A DNA stretch of 60,235 bases from contig NZ_JBBECC010000186.1 of assembly GCF_040882025.1 (NCBI RefSeq), forward strand, positions 1-60,235. Direction: 5' to 3'. The notes beneath the pieces are model-generated. The model did no database searches and was not told the origin of the DNA. It was given only the letters and a program-made list of their open reading frames with translations. Each line of letters opens with the position of its first letter. Position 1 is the first letter of the stretch. Positions 21,759-30,684 of the stretch are shown in pieces. Source of the stretch: Parvibaculum sp040882025 (GTDB lineage Bacteria > Pseudomonadota > Alphaproteobacteria > Parvibaculales > Parvibaculaceae). A program made the position numbers and the translations under genes.

Positions 21759-22214
21759 ATGGTTAAGTATCAAGAAGCTGTTCTCGACCGGACTTTCGCG
21801 GCATTGGCCGATCCGACGCGGCGCGCGTTGCTGGCGCGGCTCGAGGGAGAAGACGCCCTGTCGGTGAGCGAACTTGCCAGGCCGTTCAAGATGTCCTTGC
21901 CGGCTGTGATGAAGCATCTCGATGTGCTGTCGGATGCTGGTTTGATCGAGAAAACCAAAACAGGGCGCACCGTCACCTGCGAAATAAACGCGGCGCCCAT
22001 GGAGGAAGCGATGCAGTGGCTTATCCGCTATCAGCGCTTCTGGTCCGGCGCGCTCGACAGGCTCGCCGCTTTTCTGGAGGAAGACGAATGTCCGCCAACG
22101 CCAACATCCAAGATCATTCAGCTCCCGCGGCGCGACCGAGCCTCACCATCAAAAAGCGGCTCCGGGCGTCGCCCGCCCGCGTCTACGCCGCCTGGACGGA
22201 CGCCGCGCAAATGA
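21759..22214 (+). CDS. ArsR-family transcriptional regulator
   Basis: Winged-helix repressor. Residues 10-90 hold the ArsR fold: LDRTFAALADPTRRALLARL, the recognition helix SVSELARPFKMSLPAVMKHL and the wing GLIEKTKTGRTVTCEI. The metal-binding cysteines of classical ArsR are absent, as usual in the subgroup linked to AHSA1 proteins. The start is ATG 21759, right at the predicted transcription start. The frame runs on for about 42 codons into the next gene (overlap 127 bases), giving a Pro/Ser/Arg-rich tail of unknown value; in many relatives the ArsR and AHSA1 parts sit in one protein. It probably represses its own cluster. Confidence 0.85.
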   Translation: MVKYQEAVLDRTFAALADPTRRALLARLEGEDALSVSELARPFKMSLPAVMKHLDVLSDAGLIEKTKTGRTVTCEINAAPMEEAMQWLIRYQRFWSGALDRLAAFLEEDECPPTPTSKIIQLPRRDRASPSKSGSGRRPPASTPPGRTPRK

Positions 22215-22552
22215 TGCAGTGGTTCGGCCCGGAGAATGTGGTCACGAAAGAGGCCGAATGCGATCCGCGCGTCGGCGGCCACTTCCGTGCTGTGATGATC
22301 GAGAACACCGGCGATCGGCACGAGGTGAGCGGCGTCTATCGCGAGGTCGTGCCGAACGAAAAGCTTGTTTTCAGTTGGGCCTGGATCACCACACCGGAGC
22401 GCGAGTCGCAGGTCACCGTGACGCTGAAGGCCGACGGCGATGAAACGATCCTGACATTGCATCACGAGCAGTTGTTCGACGAGGCCTCCCGCGCCGGCCA
22501 CGAACACGGCTGGACCGGTTCGCTCAACAAGCTCGAGGAATTCTTCGCCTGA
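22088..22552 (+). CDS. SRPBCC/AHSA1-domain protein
   Basis: A 154-residue START-like (activator of Hsp90 homologue) domain: SLTIKKRLRASPARVYAAWTD, MMQWFGPENV, GGHFRAVM and the C-terminal GHEHGWTGSLNKLEEFF. Such proteins bind hydrophobic ligands and are usually encoded beside ArsR regulators. ATG 22088 is within the end of the ArsR frame. The two genes are expected to be co-translated. Confidence 0.87.
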   Translation: MSANANIQDHSAPAARPSLTIKKRLRASPARVYAAWTDAAQMMQWFGPENVVTKEAECDPRVGGHFRAVMIENTGDRHEVSGVYREVVPNEKLVFSWAWITTPERESQVTVTLKADGDETILTLHHEQLFDEASRAGHEHGWTGSLNKLEEFFA

Positions 22553-22641
22553 GGCAGGGGAGAGCGAAACCCGCCCCGCGCATCTTTTCCGATTTCTTGA
22601 CATCGGCCTATCAGGCTATCGACGACTGAAGGAGAGACGAA

Positions 22642-22992
22642 ATGACCTATGTGGATGGATTTGTTGTGCCGATCCCGAAGAAGAATGTCGAGGCCTACAG
22701 GCGCATGTCGCGCAAGGCCGGCAAGATATGGATGGAATACGGCGCGCTCGACTATAAGGAATGTGCCGGCGACGACCTCAACATCAAGGGTGTTCTGACC
22801 TTTCCGAAGGGCATCGGGATCAAGTCCAGTGAAACCGTGATCTTCGCTTTCATCACCTACAAGTCTCGCGCGCATCGCGACAAGGTGAACGCCAAGGTGA
22901 TGGCTGACCCGCGCCTTCAGATGCCATCCTCCATGCCGTTCGATCCGAAACGCATGATGTATGGCGGCTTCAAGGCGATTGTCGATCTGTGA
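22642..22992 (+). CDS. DUF1428 domain protein
   Basis: A 116-residue ferredoxin-like protein matching DUF1428 over its whole length (MTYVDGFVVPIPKKN, WMEYGALDYKECAGDD, FPKGI near the middle, FITYKSRAHRDKVNAKVM, and MPFDPKRMMYGGFK). The family is a dimeric alpha/beta barrel relative with unknown reaction. GGAGAGACGAA precedes the ATG. It is a standard member of ArsR-AHSA1-DUF899-VOC clusters. Confidence 0.87.
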   Translation: MTYVDGFVVPIPKKNVEAYRRMSRKAGKIWMEYGALDYKECAGDDLNIKGVLTFPKGIGIKSSETVIFAFITYKSRAHRDKVNAKVMADPRLQMPSSMPFDPKRMMYGGFKAIVDL

Positions 22993-23018
22993 AACGGTCC
23001 CAAACCCGCAGGTGACCC

Positions 23019-23282
23019 ATGTTGTGCTGTGTCGCGAGCATATTGGCGATGACCGCTCTTCCAGCGTGGTGGAGCCACATTCGCGGCGTGCTGGGCCTGT
23101 TCGGTGTCGCCGCCGTCGCGGTTGGCCTTTCGGTGCTCGTCGGACAGCATCTCGATCACTACCTGACGCGGGCAAATGAAAACGGCCGCACCGTCATTGC
23201 GGAAATTCTGGCCCAGCCGCTTTGCACCGGCACACCGCCACCCGTAACGACCGCGAAACGCGAAATATTCGCGCACCTGTGA
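23019..23282 (+). CDS. Small membrane protein, hypothetical
   Basis: An 87-residue frame between DUF1428 and DUF899 in the same direction, beginning MLCCVASILAMTALPAWW with a second hydrophobic stretch at about 24-44 (VLGLFGVAAVAVGLSVLVG). A Cys pair at the N-terminus is notable. The tail is soluble and has one Cys in AQPLCTGTPPP. No family recognised; start codon and reality are uncertain, supported only by position and hydrophobic pattern. Confidence 0.4.
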   Translation: MLCCVASILAMTALPAWWSHIRGVLGLFGVAAVAVGLSVLVGQHLDHYLTRANENGRTVIAEILAQPLCTGTPPPVTTAKREIFAHL

Positions 23283-23314
23283 ACCCGCAATCTCTCAATC
23301 TGGAGGAAGCAGTC

Positions 23315-24073
23315 ATGACAAATCTCGCTGGAAGCATGCAAATGGCACAACACCGCGTCGTCTCCCGCGAAAAATGGTTGGACGCGCGAAAGGCGTTACT
23401 GGTCGAGGAACGGGCCCTGACGCATGCACGCGACAGGGTCGCCGCGCTTCGCCGCGATCTGCCCTGGGTGAAGATCGAAAAGGACTATGTGTTCGAGGGC
23501 GCGCGCGGCAAGGTGCGGCTCGCCGACCTCTTCGGGCCACGCAGCCAACTCGTCGTCCAGCATTTCATGCTGACGCCGGGCTCCGATCATATCTGTCCGG
23601 GCTGCTCGCTCGGCGCCGATCATGTCGATGCGGCGCGGCAACACTTCGAACAGGCCGATCTGTCGTTCGTCGCGGTTTCGCGCGCCACGCTGCCTGAGAT
23701 CGAAGTCGTGAAGAAGCGCATGGGTTGGTGCTTCGACTGGGTGTCGTCGCACGGAACATCGTTCAATTACGACTTCGGCGTTTCTTTCACACCTGAGCAG
23801 GTGGCGCGCGGCGACGTTGGTTACAACTACGGCACAACCCCCTATGTCGCTGAAGAGTTGCACGGCATGAGCATCTTTGCGCGCAATGACGCGGGTGAGG
23901 TCTTCCATACCTACTCGACCTATGCGCGTGGCTCGGAAACCACCGTTGCCGCTTTCGCCTATCTCGACATGGTGCCGAAAGGCCGCAACGAGAACGGCAC
24001 CATGAGCTGGGTCAAGCTTCACGACGAATATGAAAACGTCAGCGACGCCGGGTCCTGCTGCGCGGCGGAATAG
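23315..24073 (+). CDS. DUF899 thioredoxin-like protein
   Basis: A 252-residue member of DUF899, thioredoxin-fold proteins often annotated as putative dithiol-disulfide oxidoreductases. Blocks seen: HRVVSREKWLDARKALL, DLPWVKIEKDYVFEG, LFGPRSQLVVQHFML and the CPGC motif (Cys94, Cys97), then GMSIFARNDAGEVFHTYSTYARG. The C-terminus carries an extra Cys pair (SCCAAE). ATG 23315 is chosen for the TGGAGGAAG site upstream. Predicted redox activity is inferred from CPGC. Confidence 0.87.
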   Translation: MTNLAGSMQMAQHRVVSREKWLDARKALLVEERALTHARDRVAALRRDLPWVKIEKDYVFEGARGKVRLADLFGPRSQLVVQHFMLTPGSDHICPGCSLGADHVDAARQHFEQADLSFVAVSRATLPEIEVVKKRMGWCFDWVSSHGTSFNYDFGVSFTPEQVARGDVGYNYGTTPYVAEELHGMSIFARNDAGEVFHTYSTYARGSETTVAAFAYLDMVPKGRNENGTMSWVKLHDEYENVSDAGSCCAAE

Positions 24074-24118
24074 CGTCCACGCTTTCACTGTATTCATGCG
24101 TATCGAAGGAGAAATCCG

Positions 24119-24613
24119 ATGAAACTGCCCGCTCGAGAGATCACCTCGTGCCTCTGGTACGATTCCGAGGCCGAAGAGGCCGTGAACTTCTATATGTCGG
24201 TCTTCAAAGACGCGAAAATCGGCAACATCACGCGCTATGGCGAGGAAGGACACGATATCCACGGCCGGGAGGCCGGCTCGGTCATGTCGGTCGATTTCGA
24301 AATCGCCGGCCGGAAATTCGTCGCCATCAATGGCGGTCCGATTTTCAAGTTCGATGAGGCGATCTCGTTCCAGATACATTGCGACACGCAGGAAGAGATC
24401 GACTATTTCTGGTCGAAGCTTTCCGAAGGCGGCGAAGAGAGCGTTTGCGGCTGGCTGAAGGACAAATTCGGATTGTCCTGGCAGGTGGTACCGGCCGTTC
24501 TGCCCGAAATGCTGCTCGATGCCGACACCGCGAAGTCGCAGCGCGTCACCAAGGCCTTCATGCAGATGAAGAAGTTCGACATTGAGGCGCTGAAACAAGC
24601 CTACGCCGCATAG
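24119..24613 (+). CDS. VOC-family (PhnB-like) protein
   Basis: A 164-residue vicinal-oxygen-chelate fold protein of the PhnB/YdcJ-like group, long annotated as 3-demethylubiquinone methyltransferase-like without evidence for that activity. Blocks: ITSCLWYDSEAEEAVNFYMSVF, SVMSVDFEIAGRKFVAINGG (both in part), and CGWLKDKFGLSWQVVP. The last gene of the ArsR cluster; GAAGGAGAAATCC precedes the ATG. Metal-dependent chemistry or ligand binding possible; substrate unknown. Confidence 0.86.
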   Translation: MKLPAREITSCLWYDSEAEEAVNFYMSVFKDAKIGNITRYGEEGHDIHGREAGSVMSVDFEIAGRKFVAINGGPIFKFDEAISFQIHCDTQEEIDYFWSKLSEGGEESVCGWLKDKFGLSWQVVPAVLPEMLLDADTAKSQRVTKAFMQMKKFDIEALKQAYAA

Positions 24614-24724
24614 GGTTTTCCCGCCCAACAGCGTCTGCGAAAACCTTCGTTGAAAATCAAATCCGGAGGGCCCATCTTCCAGGGCTCACCGGAAACAGGT
24701 CTTGTGAGTCGGAACCGGCGCCCC

Positions 24725-25647
<923 letters not shown>

Positions 25648-25651
<4 letters not shown>

Positions 25652-26409
25652 ACCTTTATGCCATTCGCGCGATCTACGTTTTCGAAATGTCGCGTACGTT
25701 TCGCACGCTCCTTCAAAGCATCGTGTCGCCGGTCATCTCGACATCGCTCTATTTCATCGTCTTCGGCGCGGCCATCGGCTCACGCATCACCGAGATCGAC
25801 GGAATCCCCTACGGCGCCTTCATCATCCCCGGCCTGCTGATGCTGACCATGCTGACCGAGAGCATTTCCAACGCCTCCTTCGGCATCTACATGCCGAAGT
25901 ATTCAGGCACGATCTACGAGGTGCTCTCCGCGCCAGTCTCCGGCCTCGAGATTGTCATCGGGTATGTCGGTGCGGCGGCCTCCAAGTCGATTATCCTCGG
26001 TGTCATTATTCTGATCACGGCGAGAGCTTTCGTGGACTATGAGATTGCGCACCCCTTCTGGATGCTGTCGTTCCTTGTGCTCACGGCGCTGACATTCAGC
26101 CTGTTCGGCTTCATTCTGGGCGTGTGGGCTGACAGTTTCGAGCGGTTGCAGCTGGTACCGATGTTGATCGTCCTGCCTCTGACGTTCCTCGGCGGCAGCT
26201 TCTATTCGATCACGATGCTGCCACCCTTCTGGCAGACGGTGACCCTGTTCAACCCGGTCGTTTATCTGATCAGCGGCTTCCGCTGGGCCTTTTACGGCAG
26301 CGGCGATGTCGGCCTTGGAATCAGTCTTGGCATGACGTTCGGCTTCCTCGCGCTTTGCATCGCGGCGCTGGTTTACATCTTCAAGACCGGTTACCGGTTG
26401 AAGGTTTGA
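25648..26409 (+). CDS. ABC-2 exporter, permease
   Basis: A 253-residue YadH/DrrB-type permease with six membrane segments. The conserved ABC-2 block FLGGSFYSITMLPPFWQ and NPVVYLISGFRWAFYG are visible near residues 185-220. Its start overlaps the ATPase stop, so both are translationally coupled and form a half-transporter pair that dimerises as two ATPases and two permeases. Substrate unknown; export of lipid-like or glycan compounds would be typical. Confidence 0.92.
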
Positions 26410-26422
26410 GCGTTTTGCCGTC

Positions 26423-28300
26423 TCAGAGCGGCCAGATCAGAAGCAACATCGGCACGCCGACGGCAACGACAATCAGCTCAAGCGGCAAGCCAAGGCGCCA
26501 GTAGTCCCCGAAGGCAAAGCCGCCGGGACCGAGGATCAGCGTGTTGTTCTGATGTCCGATCGGCGTCAGGAAGGCGCAGGAAGCACCGACGGCGACCGCC
26601 ATCAGAAATGGGTCGGCACTGGCGCCGAGCCGGTCGGCCGTGCCGATCGCAATCGGACACATGACCGCGGCGGTCGCCGCGTTGTTCATGAAATCGGACA
26701 ATGTCATTGTGACGATCAGGATAAGCGTCAGCGCGACGACGGCATGACCCTGCGCAAGCGTATCCAGCAGGACGCGCGCGACAAGGCCGGCGGCACCGGT
26801 CGTCGCCATCGCACCGGCAACCGGAATGAGGGCTGCCAGCAGAACGATCACAGGCCAGTCGACCGCATTGTAGATGGTTCGCGGCGATGTTGCGCGCAGG
26901 ACCATCGAGGCCAGAACACCGCCGGCAAAGGAAACCGCGGCAGGAACGAGTCCAAAGGCGGCACCGCCGACAGCCGCGGCCATGATGCCGCTGGCGGTCA
27001 GGGCCTGGCGGGGGTCGGGAATGCGCAACGCTCGCTCTGCCAATGGTACGCAGCCAAATTGCGAGGCGAATTCGTTCAACGTTTCCGGCCGGCCCTGCAT
27101 CAGCAACACGTCGCCGGGCTGAACCATCATGGTGCGCAGTCGCGCCATCGACCGTTGACCCTGGCGCGAAATGGCGAGCAGGTTGATGTCGTAACGCGTG
27201 CGTAGACGAATACCGGTGGCCGATCGTCCGACAAAGGAAGAGTCGGGCAGTACCGCCAGCTCCATCAAGACAACTTCGTCTGACTGGATTGCCTTTCGAT
27301 TGTCTTCGACGGCGGCGTTGTTTTCGTCCGCATGGGCGTCGTCGCCCTCTGTCGGGGTATCGTCGGTCGCGGCCGGTGCTTCATCCTCGCTTTCCGTCTT
27401 CTCGTCGCCGCGAACGTCTTCTTCCAGCTTGAGACCGAGCGCGGACAAGGCGGAAACGAGGCCCTCGGGTTCCACTTCGATAACAAGGATATCGCCTGCT
27501 TGGACCTCGCGGAAAGGGCTCGGAGCCGGTATGCGCGCCTCGTTGCGCACAAGCCCGATGACCTGCGCATCTGCTTTTTCCAGCAGATTGTCGATCTCGC
27601 GCAAGGTCATGCCGACGGCCTTGCTTTTTGCAGGAACGCGCGCCTCCGTGAGGTAAGCGCCGGTTTCGAAGCCTTCCGCGCCGGCGCGCTCACGTGTTGG
27701 AACGAGCCAGCGGCTGAAGATGATGACAAAGATCAATCCGGAAATCGCAACCGCAATGCCGACCGGCGTGAAGTCGAACATGCCGAAGCTGCCGGCGTCG
27801 GTCCCGGCCCGGAAACCTGAGACGATCAGATTGGGCGGCGTACCAATCAGCGTCGTCATGCCGCCCAGGATCGACCCGAAGGCAAGCGGCATAAGGACCT
27901 TGCCGGGCGGTAGACCCTGACGTGCGGCGATCTGCACGGCAACCGGCATCAGCAGCGCCAGCGCGCCGACATTGTTCATGAACGCCGAAAGCACCGCGGC
28001 AAGTCCCGTCAGCGCCGCGATCGTCACCAGGGCGCCGGCGGATTGTGGCAAGGCAACGCGAGCGAACGCATCAACGGCGCCCGACTGCTGCAAGCTACGG
28101 CTGAGGATCAGCACGCAGGCAACAGTGATGACCGCCGGATGTCCGAATCCGGCAAAAGCCGCCGCGCTCGGTACAAGGTCGGCGAGCACACAGGCCAGCA
28201 GCGACCCCATCGCCACCATGTCATGGCGCCAGCGGCCCCACACGAACATCGCGATAGTGCCCGCCAGTATGGCGAGAATGACAACCTGGTCCTGAGTCAT
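26423..28300 (-). CDS. SLC13/DASS-type transporter with two TrkA-C domains
   Basis: A 625-residue anion transporter of the sodium/sulfate-dicarboxylate (DASS, CitMHS-related) group. N- and C-terminal halves each have several helices with the repeat signatures SAFMNNVGALALLMPVA, GTPPNLIVSG, and SDFMNNAATAAVMCPIA, GHQNNTLILGPGGF. Two TrkA-C domains lie between, at about 205-280 and 345-415. A very acidic linker of about 45 residues (from RGDEKTESEDE to VEDNRK) separates them. ATG 28300 is chosen because upstream codons give a Ser/Arg-rich tail. Substrate could be sulfate, a dicarboxylate or another anion. Confidence 0.88.
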   Translation of the reverse strand: MTQDQVVILAILAGTIAMFVWGRWRHDMVAMGSLLACVLADLVPSAAAFAGFGHPAVITVACVLILSRSLQQSGAVDAFARVALPQSAGALVTIAALTGLAAVLSAFMNNVGALALLMPVAVQIAARQGLPPGKVLMPLAFGSILGGMTTLIGTPPNLIVSGFRAGTDAGSFGMFDFTPVGIAVAISGLIFVIIFSRWLVPTRERAGAEGFETGAYLTEARVPAKSKAVGMTLREIDNLLEKADAQVIGLVRNEARIPAPSPFREVQAGDILVIEVEPEGLVSALSALGLKLEEDVRGDEKTESEDEAPAATDDTPTEGDDAHADENNAAVEDNRKAIQSDEVVLMELAVLPDSSFVGRSATGIRLRTRYDINLLAISRQGQRSMARLRTMMVQPGDVLLMQGRPETLNEFASQFGCVPLAERALRIPDPRQALTASGIMAAAVGGAAFGLVPAAVSFAGGVLASMVLRATSPRTIYNAVDWPVIVLLAALIPVAGAMATTGAAGLVARVLLDTLAQGHAVVALTLILIVTMTLSDFMNNAATAAVMCPIAIGTADRLGASADPFLMAVAVGASCAFLTPIGHQNNTLILGPGGFAFGDYWRLGLPLELIVVAVGVPMLLLIWPL

Positions 28301-28349
28301 GCGTGGGGCGTCCAATGAGAAGGCCGGAAGAACGATTCTCCTGGAAAGC

Positions 28350-30581
28350 CTACACGACCCTGCGTTGCTGCGTCGCCCCCGGTGGCGTCTCCGCATGCTG
28401 CGGTGGTGAGAGTTCCTCGGCGTCAAAATCGTCGACCCCGATGACGATGCGCACCAGCCGATCGGCCTCGGCGAGCGTTCGTTCATCAGCCGCGCTCAGG
28501 GCCTCGCTCTTGCGCTGCCGCTCGCGCGCCCCGGCGGCCTCGTGAACCTGGTGGAAGGTGCGTGCGAGCAGAGCAACTTCGTCGTCGCCGCGCGGCTCAT
28601 AGATGCCGCGGGTCAGGCGGTCGCGCGTTGCCGAGGGCGCCAGCAACAATTCGGCGCATTCGCGGGCAAGCGCATCCGGCGCCGGCCGCCGCCGCACGCC
28701 ATAGGGGAAGACCGTCATCCGCATGAAAGCCGCCAGGAACCGGTTCGGGAAGTTCGCCAGAAATCCGTCGAGGCTTTGTTCGATCCGGTGGAACGAGCTG
28801 TCCAGCGACAGACGCGCGAGCGGAAGGTCGGCCTCGGGACGTCCGTCGTGCTCGAAGCGCGCTATGACGGCCGACGAGATATAGAGTTCGCTCAACACAT
28901 CGCCGAGCCGCGCCGACAGGCTTTCCATTCGCTTCAGCGCGCCGCCGAGCGATATGAGCGTGACTTCGCTCACCAGCGCCAGCGCCGCTGAGTACCTCGA
29001 CAATCGTTTCACATCCGCAGTCAGCGGTCCGGCGTCCGGCGTGGATGCCGAACCGCCCGCCGTCAGCGCCCGCAGCATCGCCCTGCCGAATGTCGCAAAT
29101 ACATGACCGATATGTCCGAAAATGGCTTTGTCGAAAGCCGCAAGGCCCCGCGCCTTGTCCTCGTCCTGTGCGGCCTCCATCTCGGTCAGCAGATAGGGGT
29201 GGCAGCGAATGGCGCCCTGTCCGAACACGATCAGGCTGCGCGTCAGGATATTGGCGCCCTCAACAGTGATGCCGATGGGAATGGCGCGATACGCCGATCC
29301 GAGATAATTCTTCGGCCCCTCGCAAATTCCCTTGCCGCCGTGCACATCCATCGCGTCGTTGACGGCATCGCGCATGCGCTCCGTCGCGTGATACTTCATG
29401 ATCGCCGAAATCACCGCAGGCTTTTCGCCGGCATCGATCGCTTGGCAGGTCAACCGCCGCGCCGCTTCGAGTTCGTAGGCGATGCGCGCAATCCGCGCCA
29501 GTGCTTCCTGCACACCCTCGAACTTGCCGACCGGTAGGCCGAATTGCTCGCGGATACGCGCGTAGGCGCCTGTCGTATACGCCGCAAACTGTGCCCCACC
29601 CGTCGAGAGGGCAGGCAGCGAAATGCCGCGTCCCGCCGCCAGCGCGCCCATCAGCATGCGCCATCCGTCGCCGATGCGGTCACGCCCGCCGATCACGGCG
29701 TCCAGCGGAACGAAAACGTCCTTGCCCTCGATCGGACCGTTTGCGAAGGCGAGCATGCTCGGCAGGTGGCGCCGACCGATCGTCACACCTTTGGTGTCGG
29801 TGGGAATGAGTGCAACCGTAATACCGCGATCTTCCGCGCCGCCGAGCAGCCCATCCGGGTCGCGCAGCTTGAAGGCGAGCCCCATCACGGTCGCAACGGG
29901 TGCGAGCGTGATGTAACGCTTGGAAAATGTCAGACGTATGCCGAGCACCTGCTCACCGTCGATTTCGCGGCGGCAGACGATGCCCTCATCTTCCATGGAT
30001 GCGGCGTCGGAGCCGGCAACCGGACTGGTGAGCGCAAAACAGGGTATCTCCTCGCCGCGCGCCAGCGGCTCCAGATAGCGTTTCTTCTGGGCATCCGTTC
30101 CATACATCAGCAGAAGCTCGCCGGGCCCGAGCGAGTTGGGCACCATCACGGTAACGGCAGCAGTTATGCTGCGCGTCGACAATTTCGCGACGATGGCCGA
30201 TTGCGCTGCAGCCGAAAAGCCGAGACCGCCATGTTCCTTCGGGATGATCATTCCGAAGAAGCCCTTGGTCTTCATGAAGTCGAAGGCGTCTTCCGGCAGC
30301 TCGAACGCGCTCGAGATACGCCAGTCGTCAAGCATCGTGCAGAGCTCGTCGGTCGTATCGTCCAGAAAGCGTTGCTCTTCGTCGCTAAGCCCGGCAGGCG
30401 CGGTGTCGAGGATCGTCCGCCAGTCGGGGTTTCCGGAAAAGAGGGCGGCGTCCCACCAGACCGTCCCGGCGTCGAGTGCGGCCTGCTCGGTTTCGGATAT
30501 GGCCGGGAGAACGCGCTTCACGAAAGACAGAAGCGGTGCGGCAACAAGGTGTTTACGAAGCGAAACCAGAGCGTTGGCCAT
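28350..30581 (-). CDS. fadE: Long acyl-CoA dehydrogenase, FadE type
   Basis: A 743-residue protein of the large FadE class (E. coli FadE has 814), first step of fatty acid beta-oxidation. The ACAD core lies at about 80-500 with IIPKEHGGLGFSA, TSPVAGSDAASM, ARIREQFGLPVGKFEG and the catalytic glutamate in ITVEGANILTRSLIVFGQGA. The C-terminal DUF1974-like part (about 500-740) contains LSRYSAALALVSEVTLISLGG and MTVFPYGVRRRPAPD. It ends in a long charged tail. Membrane association is typical. The gene lies alone between the DASS transporter and MscS genes, all on the minus strand. Confidence 0.92.
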   Translation of the reverse strand: MANALVSLRKHLVAAPLLSFVKRVLPAISETEQAALDAGTVWWDAALFSGNPDWRTILDTAPAGLSDEEQRFLDDTTDELCTMLDDWRISSAFELPEDAFDFMKTKGFFGMIIPKEHGGLGFSAAAQSAIVAKLSTRSITAAVTVMVPNSLGPGELLLMYGTDAQKKRYLEPLARGEEIPCFALTSPVAGSDAASMEDEGIVCRREIDGEQVLGIRLTFSKRYITLAPVATVMGLAFKLRDPDGLLGGAEDRGITVALIPTDTKGVTIGRRHLPSMLAFANGPIEGKDVFVPLDAVIGGRDRIGDGWRMLMGALAAGRGISLPALSTGGAQFAAYTTGAYARIREQFGLPVGKFEGVQEALARIARIAYELEAARRLTCQAIDAGEKPAVISAIMKYHATERMRDAVNDAMDVHGGKGICEGPKNYLGSAYRAIPIGITVEGANILTRSLIVFGQGAIRCHPYLLTEMEAAQDEDKARGLAAFDKAIFGHIGHVFATFGRAMLRALTAGGSASTPDAGPLTADVKRLSRYSAALALVSEVTLISLGGALKRMESLSARLGDVLSELYISSAVIARFEHDGRPEADLPLARLSLDSSFHRIEQSLDGFLANFPNRFLAAFMRMTVFPYGVRRRPAPDALARECAELLLAPSATRDRLTRGIYEPRGDDEVALLARTFHQVHEAAGARERQRKSEALSAADERTLAEADRLVRIVIGVDDFDAEELSPPQHAETPPGATQQRRVV

Positions 30582-30684
30582 GATGCATCTCCTTCTGTGC
30601 CGCGCGGAGCAATCTCCAAAGGCAGATAGGGCGCCGGGGGCCGAGGGCGAGCTTTCGTCTCGCCTGCCTCGGTGTCAAGTTGGC

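Noticed and set aside
26552..27205. A 217-codon plus-strand frame rich in Arg, Gly and Asp
   Set aside because: Antisense to the transmembrane C-terminal half of the DASS transporter; no domain features.
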